A DNA stretch of 64,000 nucleotides from Incurvaria masculella. Lineage: Eukaryota; Arthropoda; Insecta; Lepidoptera; Incurvariidae. Below are positions 11,301-21,149 of this stretch, piece by piece. The translations under genes and the position numbers were made by a program. Location of the stretch: NCBI GenBank assembly GCA_946894095.1, contig OX335642.1, forward strand, positions 16,813,021-16,877,020, in the 5' to 3' direction. The notes below the pieces were generated by a model, which was given only the letters and a program-made list of their open reading frames with translations, was not told where the DNA came from and did not search any database. Within the stretch, counting starts at the first letter, position 1. The number at the start of each line of letters is the position of its first letter.

Positions 11301-14300
11301 ACGTGGACACTCTCTAAAACTGAACCGAACCTCAAGCAATTCAAACCCGAGGAAACACTTTATAACCAATCGTGTGGTTGAGTCGTGGAACAGGCTCCCG
11401 GAGGAAGTGATTAGTGCCGCTTCAGTGAACAGCTTTAAAAACAGACTTGACACTTATACAAAAAATCATAAACTTTAGACTTTTTATAGGAATAAAAAAA
11501 AAAAAAAACAAGTGCACCCCCAGTTACCAACTCAGATGTACACGCATCAGCTTTAAGCTGCTAGTGTATCGAGACAATAATAATAATAATAATAATAACC
11601 TAACGTTAGCCATCCCAAAGTAAGCTAACCTAACCATGAAGATAATAATCTTAGCTATTTCCAAGCTTTCCTAAGTTGGAAAACCATAGATCATACTTGC
11701 ACAGAAGCATTCTACAGCTCTCCTCCTTTCTTTTCTGAAAACGGACATGGATGGCTAATACCACATATATACCTGTTTGAAAAATATTACGGCTTTTCAC
11801 GCGGCAGGTAGAGATATTCTCCGACGTTTCGAGCGAATCATTCAGCCCGTTGTCAAGGAGGCATCCGCCGCGCTCGTGCGCAGCAGACGACTTTCAAACA
11901 TGTCTAACGACCGCGGTAACCTCAAAAGTATCACATATATACCGTCAGATATTAGCACAATACACCACATTCCCGTAGGAATCAAGTGTCATGCCAGGAT
12001 CTTTCTTTTATTGCACAGCAACATTGAACCGGATGGAAAATACGGACAATTTTCATTGCCGCTTCGACCATCGTTCATTCAATGCGATGGTACTAACTTG
12101 GGCGGGATTAACTCCAACACCTAGTAAGTAAGGAAGGGGACCTACAGCTTAATGTGGAATCCGAAGAAGGAACGACTAACCCCTAAGTAGGCTCTTACGA
12201 CATGAACGCGAAGCAATGCAATAGGCCCAATTGTATTATTTTAACATGCCGGAACCCACACACCACTCAGTCTATGGACTGTATAGTCATAAAAAGCAAC
12301 AAACTGAGTCTCCATGTTATGTTTCGTGGTGCAGGTAACCCTGGGTGTGCGGCATAACCGAGCGGACATCCAGTCCCTGGGGCTCGCGGGTGGCATGTCC
12401 CACCACGCCTCGCCGCACGGCGCCCACCAGCCACCCATGAGGCAACTACCATGCACAACCTTACATATATTTATTTCTGACATCTTATTTTTAGCAAATA
12501 CTTAAAGGTACATACTTAATTTTTTTTATGTGACTACATGGATGGCTAATAACACACCAACCGTCATGATATTAGCCTAACACACCGTATTACTGAAGAA
12601 ATTAGGTGCTATGCTAGGACCTTCCCTTTATGAGCACGGCTATATAGAACAAAATAGAAAACACTGCCAATGTTTCGATACGGCTTTGATCATCTTTTTA
12701 GCCAATGTTATAACCCCAACCCGGGATGGCGTATCCCTACATTCTAGAAGGGGAAGGGTACCTACAGTTTTACATGGACTCCGAACCATGGAACATGGTC
12801 GTATTCGTAATGAGATTCACTTGCCCAACTCGAAAAGAGAAAGAAAGTGGTGCATGGAAAGGGCGGGGATTTCAACCCAGGCCTTTGAGACGGAAGGAAA
12901 ATCCACCCGCCCCTGAGCTACGATCAGCTCCAACATGATCACGCGTGTGTTCTTGCGTCTGTTTAGAACTCGACATAATCAGTAGTGAGCAAATTCGTAA
13001 GCGAACTCATTCGCCGGCGCTGCCGCCAATGTATGTAGAAGTGGCAACACCGCAAAACAAACTCGGTTGATTTCATGCTCGCTGATGAATATAGAGTATC
13101 TATTAAGAAGCTCGTTGTGTGCATGGCAGTGGTGGCGGCAGCGGACAGCACAGCTATAGCATCGTGCACCCCGCGCCGCTGTACCCCCCGCACCCCGCGC
13201 TCGCCCCGCACCCCTCATACCACCACCAGCAGCCCCATCAGCACAGGCAAGCGACACTTAATCGGCTCTCTATTTTCACTTATATTATTGGACTTATAAA
13301 TGCATGGGTACCACATTTGTTTAGGTTGCATGAGGGCTGTATGGAATGTCTACCTCCTGATGAAAACATATTGTCAAAAAACATGTTGTCAAAAAACAAA
13401 ATTGTCTTTGGCCTGGGTGTATCCGTTGGCATGTGCTAGGAGAAGAGAGATTTTGAATGCCATCACGAGAAAAGGTTGCATGTTAGTGTGCTTGCCAAAA
13501 TAAAAGCATGTTTTGGAGTCTCACTTCGGCAGTGCCGGCCGCGTAGGAGTGTGATTAGTGCCAAACGTGAAGTGTCAGCGATTGCGAGCTGCAAGCAGAG
13601 GATGCCCAGCCAGCCCAGCACTACACAGCGGAACTTCGAGAACTAAGAAACCCAACTTTTAGATTCAGGCTAGGATAGGATTTCCTTCCGAAACGTCGGC
13701 GTCTTAGGTCGCCTATATCGGTCGTCGTGAGTACACCCGCAAATAACATCTTTTCTGAAATTAGTCCATCGCACCGCATTCATAAAGGAACTAAGGACCT
13801 TCTCTTGGAAGGTTCTCAATAACAATTATTTGTATCTTGGATATGAAACGAAATGGAAACTCTCAGTATTAAACATTCAACATAAGAGACCACCGGCACT
13901 ACCACTAGCCCATGGGTGTTTATTTTATTCTTTACCCTTTATCTTTCTTGTTCTATCGCATCTCCAAGTAGGGCAAAACCAAGACATTTTTAACACTTAT
14001 CCTACGGACATACTGTTCGTGACTTTTGGAAAAACTGCTCGACAAGATAAAAGTCAAAACATCTTAGATGGAACTTCAGATAATAGACAGCCATCAAGTG
14101 ATTACTGATTTGATAGTTCATGAAAAGTGTGGATAGCTTTGAAGGGGCGCTTAAATGAAGACAAGCAATTTTTACATTAATTATTATAGATAATTCTCAT
14201 GGAAGCAAAAAAGGAAAGAAAAAAATTAAGCCCTTCCATGATATCTGACATGTGTCAAATAGGTAATCTGTCAAGGGCCCTAATAGAAATTGAAAGTGTG

Positions 14301-15672
14301 TGATCTCGTCACATTCACAATCACCCCTCGCTGATGTGGGCGGTGTTTGTAGCGGTGTCGGCGCTGTGGGCGGATGGCGGTACGAAGTGGAAGAGGCCGG
14401 GGGCGGGGCGGGGGCAGCGGTGCCCTATGACGTGACCGTCGCGCGCGCAGAGGGCGAGGGCTTCGGATTCGTCGTGATCTCTTCCACCAACAAGGCCACC
14501 AGCACCATCGGTTGGTACACGCCGGTACACTGATAACTCCCCCTCCGACACCTCACTGCACCGACAAATCACTACACTAACTTCGTATTCGCCGTCATCT
14601 CCTCCACCAACATGTCGAGTACTATCGGCTATTACTCGCCGTTACACTGGCCACTCACCCTCCGATACTCCACTACAGCGACACCTCACTACACTAACTC
14701 CGTTTTCGTCGTTATCTCCTCCACCAACAAGTCCAGCACTATCGGTTAGTACTCGCCGTGACATTGGCCACTCGCCCTCACTCCACTATACCAAAACCTC
14801 GCTCTAAATTACGCAGGGTCTTCAAGTATGCAGGGTCTTCAATTAAGCGGGGGAACTGGTCTAAATCCCTGCTATATTCAGATGACAGTTCTTAAATATT
14901 TTAAAACTAAGGAGATGGAGATGATTACTACACTAACTTCAGATTCGTCTTCATCTTCACCAACAAGGCTAACAGCATTATTAGTTGGTGTTCATTACGA
15001 CACTGACAACCCCTCCTCTGACACTCCACTACACTAGCTTTAGATAAGTCTTCATCTCCCCTAACAAGGCTACCAGCATTATTAGTGGGTATTCATCACA
15101 ACACTGGCAACCCCTCCTCCTTCACTCCGCTACACTAACTTCGAATTTGTCGTCATCACCTCCTCCAGCGAGGTTCACCAGCACATCCGTTGGCACTCGT
15201 TTCGACACTGACAACTCACATTTTGACAATTGGTCATTACTGCCCATACTTCAATACCTATCCAGGTAGAGTCCTAAATGAACCAACACCTTACTACACT
15301 GACATCTTAATACCCTAAATACAAATTAGTTGTCATCTCCCCTTCACATCTTACCAAATAAACACCTTACTGCTTCATTACACTTTTGTACCTCGGTTAT
15401 ACATACACCTACCATTTTAAAACCTTATACGATGTGATCGACGTTGGGGCTCTAGTCAACCATCACTAACCTACCACCCCATTTGGTGTAACCGTCCCGC
15501 AGGCCAGCTCATCCCGAACTCCCCGGCGGCGCGCTGTGGGCTGCTGCGCGTCGGTGACACCATTCTGGCCATCAACCACGCGCCGGTGCACCACCTGCCC
15601 CACCCCGACGTGGTGGCCCTCATCAAGCAGTCGGCTCGCACTGTCACGCTCACCGTTCAACCTGCCGACTAG
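2080..15672 (+). CDS. Magi: Magi homolog, 3' ten coding exons (MAGUK-inverted PDZ scaffold)
   Basis: Joined exons 2080-2329, 3165-3211, 5363-5489, 6094-6268, 6721-6856, 7318-7442, 12335-12441, 13130-13246, 14353-14510 and 15503-15672 give one open frame of about 469 residues ending in TAG; every junction agrees in phase. MAGI proteins are junction-associated scaffolds that bind the C-termini of membrane proteins through PDZ domains. Order seen: Ser/Pro-rich linker; a PDZ (exons 5-7) with loop GFGF followed by RIVGGTEDGS, GHVVPGGPADGLLRPGD and a closing GHVTLGVRH; a His/Pro/Gly linker; a last PDZ (exons 9-10) with GEGFGFVVISSTNK, SPAARCGLLRVGDTILAIN and VTLTVQPAD at the C-terminus. This arrangement matches the two C-terminal PDZ domains of MAGI. 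The guanylate-kinase and WW part would lie upstream of the window. Exons are very GC-rich against AT-rich introns. The least certain part is exon 1's 5' edge. Confidence 0.85.
2655..3045 (+). mobile_element. CR1-group LINE, 5'-truncated 3' end
   Basis: The frame reads LRGHNMKL ... KNYITNRVVEAWNKLPEDV and ends near 2900, paralogous to the C-terminus of the LINE at 8.65-11.48 kb (ITNRVVESWNRLPEEVI). A 3' UTR hairpin (2988-2994 with 3014-3020) and an (AATA)n tail follow. Typical 5' truncation by target-primed reverse transcription. Confidence 0.85.
3165..3211 (+). CDS. Magi: Magi exon b (47-nt microexon-like)
   Basis: Very short exon between ACAGACAG and GTGAGA. It reads S-YWRGNASAADSSDNG-G and is chosen because it joins the flanking exons in frame (phase 2 in, phase 1 out). 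Confidence 0.65.
3854..4395. mobile_element. MITE with TTAA target duplication (piggyBac-like)
   Basis: Terminal inverted repeats GGTGGCCCAACCCG and CGGGTTGGGCCACC are flanked by TTAA at 3850-3853 and 4396-4399. Exact TTAA duplication is the piggyBac-superfamily hallmark. The 542-bp interior has no transposase. Confidence 0.75.
4617..5189 (-). mobile_element. SINE family A, tRNA-headed, split by an insertion
   Basis: Full-length copy on the minus strand. The head has A-box-like TAGTGGCGCG and B-box GGGTTCAATTCC (minus strand); the tail is ATGGATGGCTAATACCACAC on the plus strand. It is interrupted at 4747-4940 by a 194-bp insert with 6-bp ACAATT duplication. Confidence 0.8.
4747..4940. mobile_element. 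194-bp insert inside SINE copy
   Basis: Flanked by ACAATT at 4741-4746 and 4941-4946. Removing it restores the SINE body. Family unknown; no clear inverted ends. Confidence 0.55.
5363..5489 (+). CDS. Magi: Magi exon c (linker)
   Basis: Begins after GATGCAG and ends before GTGACA. It reads FPEEGVLTAPTTAAMGAQPP..., ending NSGGRM-R. The other two frames contain stops, which fixes the phase. Confidence 0.75.
5490..6093. other. Magi intron, nothing else recognised
   Basis: AT-rich intron between exons c and d with no identified repeat or RNA. Confidence 0.5.
6094..6268 (+). CDS. Magi: Magi exon d (Ser/Pro/Ala-rich linker)
   Basis: Acceptor AATTTCAG, donor CAG|GTGACT. It reads SHSPSNNSSGRLLAHSPAG..., with a CFTCHTSG stretch, ending AALYPQ in phase 0. 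Confidence 0.8.
6721..6856 (+). CDS. Magi: Magi exon e (first half of penultimate PDZ)
   Basis: Acceptor GCGCATCAG, donor CCAG|GTTGGT. It reads DVLVRLAPGAAGFGFRIVG, then GTEDGSRVAVGHVVPG. The GFGF carboxylate-binding loop marks the PDZ fold. Confidence 0.9.
7318..7442 (+). CDS. Magi: Magi exon f (second half of penultimate PDZ)
   Basis: Acceptor CTTGGCAG, donor CCAC|GTGAGT. It reads GPADGLLRPGDLLTSVDG, then ALAGATHARAVAAVFQAAAR-GH, the helix-2 region of the PDZ. Confidence 0.9.
7896..8651 (+). CDS. LINE ORF1 protein with PHD-type zinc finger
   Basis: 251 residues. Residues about 18-75 form a Cys-rich PHD/ESAP-like finger: CNKCKKTI, CECCKILLCSECAGLS and FMCLEC. A charged helical stretch (about residues 80-115, ELREEIRSLKRDQEH) suggests a coiled coil. 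The C-terminal half (VILFGVSEST ... VAMVRLGK) looks like the RNA-binding domain of such ORF1 proteins. PHD-finger ORF1 proteins are known in CR1-group LINEs, where they bind the element RNA. Its TAA overlaps the ATG of ORF2 (TAATG at 8649-8653), which suggests termination-reinitiation. The start could instead be Met10 at 7923. Confidence 0.8.
   Translation: MQTKNKRQKMNQSPNLPKCNKCKKTINDKKPGVRCECCKILLCSECAGLSATECRVLDLKSNRVLMFMCLECRENIKQLPTLINLITELREEIRSLKRDQEHADMERTIAEWQERKYRAKNVILFGVSESTSENVDQRKKEDSDAVARVLSVVPDCGRPVAMVRLGKSQPGHSVPRPLKLIMSGKQKAINILKNKSKLPASASVKSDLTPCQRDHLKRLREELAERNGKGEADLTIKYVNNCPKIVKMAKN
8651..11478 (+). pseudogene. LINE ORF2: APE endonuclease and reverse transcriptase, one frameshift
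   Basis: Starts at the TAATG overlap with ORF1. N-terminal APE endonuclease: NFIIITETHLTS, GGVAIYV, AGVYRPTN, MGDFNLPDIHW and GKSDHLVL. Reverse transcriptase follows: VTPIYKKGDK, NYRPISLTS, then after the break YLDYEKAFDRV, GVPQGSVLGP and the catalytic HFADDTKFF. The C-terminus has ERRRRGDLIETFKIL and NRVVESWNRLP. The frame shifts between about 10345 and 10375 (CTAATAATAAGTGG); both sides are otherwise open. The copy is therefore probably dead but young. The protein would nick the target and reverse-transcribe element RNA. Confidence 0.88.
11749..12160 (-). mobile_element. SINE family A copy carrying a nested insertion
   Basis: Body segments ATGGATGGCTAATACCACAT (left) and GTCAGATATTAGCACAATAC to CCTACAGCTTAATGTGG (right) are separated by the 159-bp unit at 11774-11932. 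Confidence 0.75.
11774..11932 (+). mobile_element. Penelope-associated short unit (family P), with 11-bp target duplication
   Basis: Flanked by ACATATATACC at 11763-11773 and 11933-11943. Begins TGTTTGAAAAATATTACGGC and ends near GACCGCGGTAACCTC. The duplication proves it moved as a discrete unit into the SINE. Confidence 0.75.
12335..12441 (+). CDS. Magi: Magi exon g (PDZ last strand plus linker)
   Basis: Acceptor TGGTGCAG. It starts VTLGVRHNRADIQ, completing the PDZ beta strand, then a His/Pro-rich linker ending HQPPM. No GT donor exists before the next stop (12503-12505); the in-phase donor is ATGAG|GCAACT, a GC donor. The preceding 4.9-kb intron contains the LINE. Confidence 0.8.
12534..12922 (-). 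mobile_element. SINE family A, full length, tRNA-headed
   Basis: Minus-strand copy. The head includes the GGATTTCAACCCAGGCC region (degenerate B box on the reverse strand) and CCATGGAACATGG; the tail ends at CATGGATGGCTAATAACAC. Confidence 0.75.
12960..13075. repeat. Interspersed repeat family C, copy 1
   Basis: AATCAGTAGTGAGCAAATTC and the CGCCGGCGCTGCC segment recur inverted at 15865-15960 (GAATTTGCTCACTACTGATT). A related piece lies near 22750-22800. Confidence 0.6.
13130..13246 (+). CDS. Magi: Magi exon h (Gly/His/Pro-rich linker)
   Basis: Acceptor CATGGCAG. It reads S-GGGSGQHSYSIVHPAPLYPP and continues to HHQQPHQH. The in-phase donor is CACAG|GCAAGC, again GC rather than GT. Confidence 0.75.
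13247..14352. other. Magi intron, no recognised repeat
   Basis: 1.1 kb intron between exons h and i. No ORF of interest or RNA gene is recognised. Confidence 0.4.
14353..14510 (+). CDS. Magi: Magi exon i (first half of last PDZ)
   Basis: Acceptor GTTTGTAG, donor ATCG|GTTGGT. It reads GVGAVGGWRYEVEEAGGG, then YDVTVARAEGEGFGFVVISS and TNKATSTIG. Its 3' end and donor are repeated in decayed form downstream. Confidence 0.88.
14511..15200 (+). repeat. Decayed tandem duplications of a Magi exon end and its donor
   Basis: About 117-bp (later 101-105-bp) units, each copying the last ~50 nt of exon i, its 5' splice junction and ~65 nt of intron. Junction equivalents fall at 14510 (real), 14627, 14744, 14983, 15084 and 15189. 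Copy 2 still reads VISSTN and copy 3 VVISSTNKSSTI followed by GTTAGT. No acceptor precedes the copies. Confidence 0.8.
15503..15672 (+). CDS. Magi: Magi exon j (terminal; end of last PDZ and stop)
   Basis: Acceptor CCCGCAG. It reads QLIPNSPAARCGLLRVGD, TILAINHAPVHHLPHPDVVA, LIKQSARTVTLTVQPAD and a stop at 15670-15672. This closes the PDZ fold three residues before the C-terminus. Confidence 0.9.
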
Positions 15673-15864
15673 ACGTACTCAGAATTCTCAGCGGTGAACA
15701 TTTTGTTTGCACTCTTGGAAGATGGACTCTTGGACTGGGAAAGACCAATTACTATAGCCAAAACATTGCCGAATGTCTAAACAAGGTAATGTGTTGTCAC
15801 CATTGACCATGGAAGGACGAGAGTAGCAACCGAAAGTTGTATTGCATGTGGTGGGCGACGTAGC

Positions 15865-16060
15865 CACTTTTCCGCCACTTTATCATGCAACAACAGTAGT
15901 GCCGGCGAGTCAATTCACTTATGAATTTGCTCACTACTGATTTTCTTGAGTTCCAACGACATCTAAGAACACGTAAGAACTTTACAGGTCACTATTTACT
16001 GCAACGAACATTCGATGTTGCACGTCCCGAATTTGCAAGTGAACTAAATACGGTTAGTCG
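15865..16060. repeat. Interspersed repeat family C, copy 2 (inverted)
   Basis: GAATTTGCTCACTACTGATT is the complement of the copy at 12960. The segment GAACATTCGATGTTGCACG onward relates inverted to 22515-22555. Confidence 0.55.
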
Positions 16061-17165
16061 TGGCTACGCTGCCGTCATGCCAGTGAGTTTCAAATGCTAC
16101 ACCCGTATTTCCATATTCGCCGGTTGTCACGCTTTCATTTGCTTTTGTCTACTTCCAGCTAAAGGAACTGAAGTTGATTTTGCGTAGTCAGCGTAGGCAT
16201 CATGTTGATAAATGTGCACTCAAATTACGGTACATTACGATAAGATATTTATGATGTTTGTCTTTTTGTTTGGTTTTTGGATTTGTTAGAAGAAAAATGT
16301 TGTCAATTTTACGAGTTTCTCTAGAAAGCTCCATGCATTTCCTACACTTGTAATGCAACATAAATAATTACCTAAATATTTTACGTATGAAACAATATAA
16401 AATTACATTGTGAGTACCGTAATTATTGCACACATGTAAACTGTGCATACTTCATTTATGTGGCGAAGAAGAAGATAAAAACTAGAAAGCAAACAGCAAA
16501 TATCATACTCATGAAAGTTAAACGATGTGAAATGACAAACGTGTAAAAGGTGTGTTGCAGTAAAATGGAGGCTATCCTAATCTAATCTATATTCAAGTCA
16601 ATATAGATTAGATTTAATTTTTTTAGTTTTTTTATTAGAAAAAAACTGCTTATTTCTCACGACAGATGGCATCTTAGCGACCTATTCAAAAATATGTGTC
16701 AAAGTTGTCGGAGACCCTCCAAACTAAAACAGAATAGATTTGATCATTTTATTTACTCAATCTATGCAGTTGAAATGTGTCAATTTCCTTGATCGGATAA
16801 TAAATTATTCGCAATTATGCTAATCAAATAAAGTTGTGGGAAAAAAAATCCACAATAACAACCTATAATATTTAATTTCATACTTTAGCTGGTCAATTAC
16901 ATTAAAATTAGGTTGTAGACAAACAAAAGCTCTTCTTTTACTCCGAGCCTTACTCTAACTGCATTATGAAGTACATTTTTCATTTAAAACAAACAAAACT
17001 TGACAGAACTGAGAGTTTCGACGTTTCTCAGGTGAACTCGATCATGCGAGTCCTAATATAAGCTTTGAGTTTTCGTCCTTATTCTAAATCTGCTGTAGCA
17101 AGAAAATTGGGGAGAGGTGGAAATATATCCTGTCGCTTCGCTAGCGCGCGCTTATAGACATTTAT

Positions 17166-17300
17166 ATATTAAGTTCAATGTAGCCCTGCTCATAAAGGGA
17201 ATGTCCTGGCATGGCACACCTAATTCCTTCGGGAATGCAGGGTGTTGGACTAATATCATGAGATTGAGTGTGGTATTAGCCATCAATATCCAGTTACATA
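17166..17300 (+). mobile_element. SINE family A, 3' fragment
   Basis: Plus-strand tail: TTCAATGTAGCCCTGCTCAT, CCTGGCATGGCACACC, GTGGTATTAGCCATC, then an A-rich end. Confidence 0.7.
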
Positions 17301-20300
17301 AAAAATATATATGTAACAATATTCATACTTCTTACTGCTTTTCTTCAAACTGACACTTTTTATTTTTGTAACAATACTACAACTTGTCCAGATGCGCATG
17401 CGCCTCATTTGACATTATTTATCTGCGGGCGTGTGAGCAACGCAACTCAAATTTTATGGAGTTTTAATATAAGACAACGACAAGCATATTCCGAATGTTG
17501 TGGCTGGTACCTTGTTAACCTGAAGTGACTGTAAGCTCACTCCATTTAGCACCGCCAACAACAATGTCAATTACGCTCGCATATCACTTTCCGATATAAA
17601 TGGCTTGCTCCTTATAATTGTTATGAGTTTTGATTGCTATTCATTACAGTAGGCCGCCACCGTCAAATTATTGCTATTGCAAAAAAAAGTATCAAATATT
17701 TAAGGAAATAGCAGCAATTTGAATGCACAGTTGAATCAACAGAAGAGTAAGAGCATATGAGTAGAGTTGAAGAATTGACAAGAAAATATGCTAGCAAAAG
17801 TATTAATTTGATAGATAGTAAATTTTGTTAAATTTTTTTTTCAAGGAACAAAATGTCATAATTTATTTAGTGTGACAAGGTTCCAGGTAACAATACTATG
17901 GTAAGATTACCCATACATATGGCAGCATACTTGCACTGCTGTCGCGGGCTGCTACAAAGTGATATAGTGTGCCTTGATTGTGTGTCAAATGTAATTTTAA
18001 AATTTTGTGTGCATTTGCATACGAGATGTTCCATTTACTTACACCGACAAATTTACGTAAGGCTATATAATGTAATTTTATAACGAATTTATTGAACAAC
18101 AATCAAAGTGCCTTGAATTTAGGATAAGTTCAAGTGTAGCTCTTAATATTGCTTCGTTTACGTTTCAATATACATTTACGCTCGTTTTCATCATCTCAGG
18201 TCACATGTGACATGTTATGTTCCAAAATGTATCTTTTAGTTCACGTCACTTGTAGCCGATGGGTAAGGACATTTTGTTTTTATCACATTTTTTTTGGTGG
18301 CAGCTAAAGTTCGGTTGCCTCGCGAATATTGTTTGCTAACTTCGGCCTGTCGGCTATGTTGTAAAGCATTTTAACTAGTCCCGCCTCTATTTAATATTGT
18401 TACAGTGATTTTTTTGACCGTTCAATTTATATTGGTATTTACATTTCTAATCTGTTGGTCACATTTTGTTGTTCAGCGAGAGAAAGAGGCCGACATTCTT
18501 AAGTTTAACTAAAATGTTCGCTGCTGAAACCCTTTTTAATATAATGATTCGAGGTGATTGGGCCGTGGTCTGCAGATTTTTTTGCACCCATGGATGTACT
18601 TTATTCACAGCAAAGTACATCAATGTAAAATAGTATAAAATCCCAAAAAAATATTTTACAATTTATGACCTGAGAGTAATGGCAAACTTTGATTTAATTT
18701 TGACCAATCTCTTACGCGCTACAATCTCATCCTCTGGCTTAATAACTGCAGTAGACGGATTGATGGTGAAATGCAAATATTCCGTGTAACCAATAGTTAA
18801 CCTTTGTATTGATGTTAACTGGAGATGGTGAAAATGTGCATTAGAGAAGTTTTAATTTTATAAAAGTTGAGACTTTTGTCATAGATTTCGTGGTAATGTT
18901 TATCTCCTATAACTCAAATATTTTGTCATTGCAATTTTGCAACTCTTAGATTATTAATATGTCTACAGAATTTTAGTAGATATTAATTTAAGTATCAATT
19001 TTATATAGTATTAAACCAATTTGAAGTCTGAAAGTAGTCAGAGGTAACTTTTGTATGTCTTTTAAGATAAGTATTTCTAGCTATAGTCAAACCATACTAT
19101 TCATTTATTCTGTAAATTCTTTCATTTTTTCATAAACATACATAGCTTTAATATTGTTAAGTTACATTATCGAATTTCCATGTTCTATTTCATTGTTTTT
19201 AGAATTTTTAATTTAGGTTCAATTTTATTAATTAAGTTTGAATAGGGCAGGTTAGTTATTTAACAAGTTGGTTAATTGTTTCGACATGTTCGTAGGTTAG
19301 GTTAGACAATTTGTGGTTCTTTCTTATAACATAGGGGACCAGTACAAAAAACATTATGTCATCAAATTAAGATAATAAAAACTTTACTGTGAATATCAGC
19401 TCAAATCACAATGCTTCAAGTATTTTAAAAAAATACCAAGTTTGTTCTGTATGTTTACCTAATTGATAAAGAGTTTTTTTTCTCTAGAACTGACAATAGC
19501 TTTCACTATGTAGTAGTTAACTTTCATTACAATTTCTGTACAGCATTTTAGACATTGTCAGGGCTCATGGCTGGAACTGTAGGATTATTTGTCCAATGGC
19601 CATTTCATTGGTATTTTTTTACACTGGTTTGGAGAAATATATTTATGTGAAAACTAAAATATGAAATCTACTGTGAAAATCAAGTTCCCAGCAATGTCAT
19701 CATCTATTCTGTCTTGCTAATTATAACTTGCCAATTTGAATGCTGTTTGTGTTTTCAGTTTCATTCTTTCGTTACCCCTTATAGGCTACTTACCATCACG
19801 GTGAACTACCTTAAGAATGATTAAATATGAGAGACTAATGGGTTGGACTTAAAGATGTCAAGAAAAGATTGGACCCAGTTTGAGGATATTGAACGAATGT
19901 TATGTCCATATTCATTTGTTTTATATATTTTTTATTTGATACCTACTTAGTAGCATTTATCACGTAAGGTTTATCGCAGTGGTCTCCTCACCTATCAGTT
20001 GAAAAGTATTATCATCAAAGGACTTGCTCATAATTTTGATACGCCGGATGCAGTATCGCGCGGCAAGAGCCATGCTCAGGTCGGTACGGAGATACGGAGG
20101 TCGCGGCAGGAATACAGTACAGTGACTGTGCTGCTGTGCACGCGGAGCGCGCGGGCAGCCCACTGCCGCCGCGTGCCTCGGAGGCGCATGATACGTTTTA
20201 TCTTTGGAAAACACTGATTTATGAAACTCGCTTTGCTTATTACAGTATGGACAAGAAATTGAGACTATATTTTAATTATTGGATTAAATTGCTCAATATG

Positions 20301-21149
20301 TGTCAGAAATCAGGCATATTCATGCGAATAGAAATGCATTTAAATATTTGTTTTTAAGAGGATGTTGTTGTAATGTTTTGTATATTATCAGGAACTATTT
20401 GCGCTCCAAAACTCTTGCCTTCCACAAGAAAAGCAATATCGAAATGAAATAAAGATGTATATTTTTGAAGCTGGTCTTATTTTACTGTTATGAGTAGCAA
20501 TTTCAACAGCAATATGGCAATAGACAATTAGCCCTCCATGAAATATTGTTAAAATGGAAACCATGAGACTTATTACATTTATTAAATTGGGAAGATTATT
20601 TTTAATATGTACGAATAAGAAGCCTTTAGTAATGCACAGATGTTTGTGTACATAATGAAACTTCAAAATGAGATCATAACAGGTTGTATTGAAATTTTCA
20701 CATCTCAAAATGTTAACAAATCACACCACATACATAAAGAAGCAATTTTAAATTTTTTTCCTACGTACCAAATCTCTAAATCAAATGGGCGTTAATCCTG
20801 AAAGTTGCTACCAGATCCGTTCAGTGTATTCCGAGATATTACAGTTAATAACTTTGTAACATCAACATTTACTTATAGAGTGTGTCTATCCCGTATTGAC
20901 AAACCAGTTTCACAGGTCCCGCACATGCACCAATGCAGCGCTGGCGTAAAAATAAGTTTCATGCACTTTATCTAGCAAACATAGCGTCCATTACACCACG
21001 TTTATGAAGGTTTTTAGTTGAAAGATTAATTTAATAAATCTAACAAAATTGATATTCTTCCTCAAATGTCCTATCATAAACAGGTTGCTCTTTTGAGTGA
21101 ACACACCACTGCAACGGGTTATTCTGGAGATAAAAATAAGAAATTACAC

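Larger units (their letters stand above)
7896..11598 (+). mobile_element. CR1-group non-LTR retrotransposon, near full length
   Basis: Two overlapping ORFs, an APE-type endonuclease plus reverse transcriptase, and a (TAA)n tail at 11576-11598. It sits in the Magi intron between exons f and g, same orientation as the gene. The 5' boundary is upstream of 7896 and was not located. One frameshift near 10.36 kb breaks ORF2. Confidence 0.88.
15673..20990. other. Long AT-rich stretch downstream of Magi (3' UTR or intergenic)
   Basis: No coding exon is recognised. It holds a family C repeat copy at 15865-16060, a SINE tail at 17166-17300 and a GC-rich patch at 20040-20190 of unknown nature. Scattered AATAAA motifs occur (for example near 16826 and 20443), but none can be assigned as the Magi poly(A) site from sequence alone. 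Confidence 0.4.
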
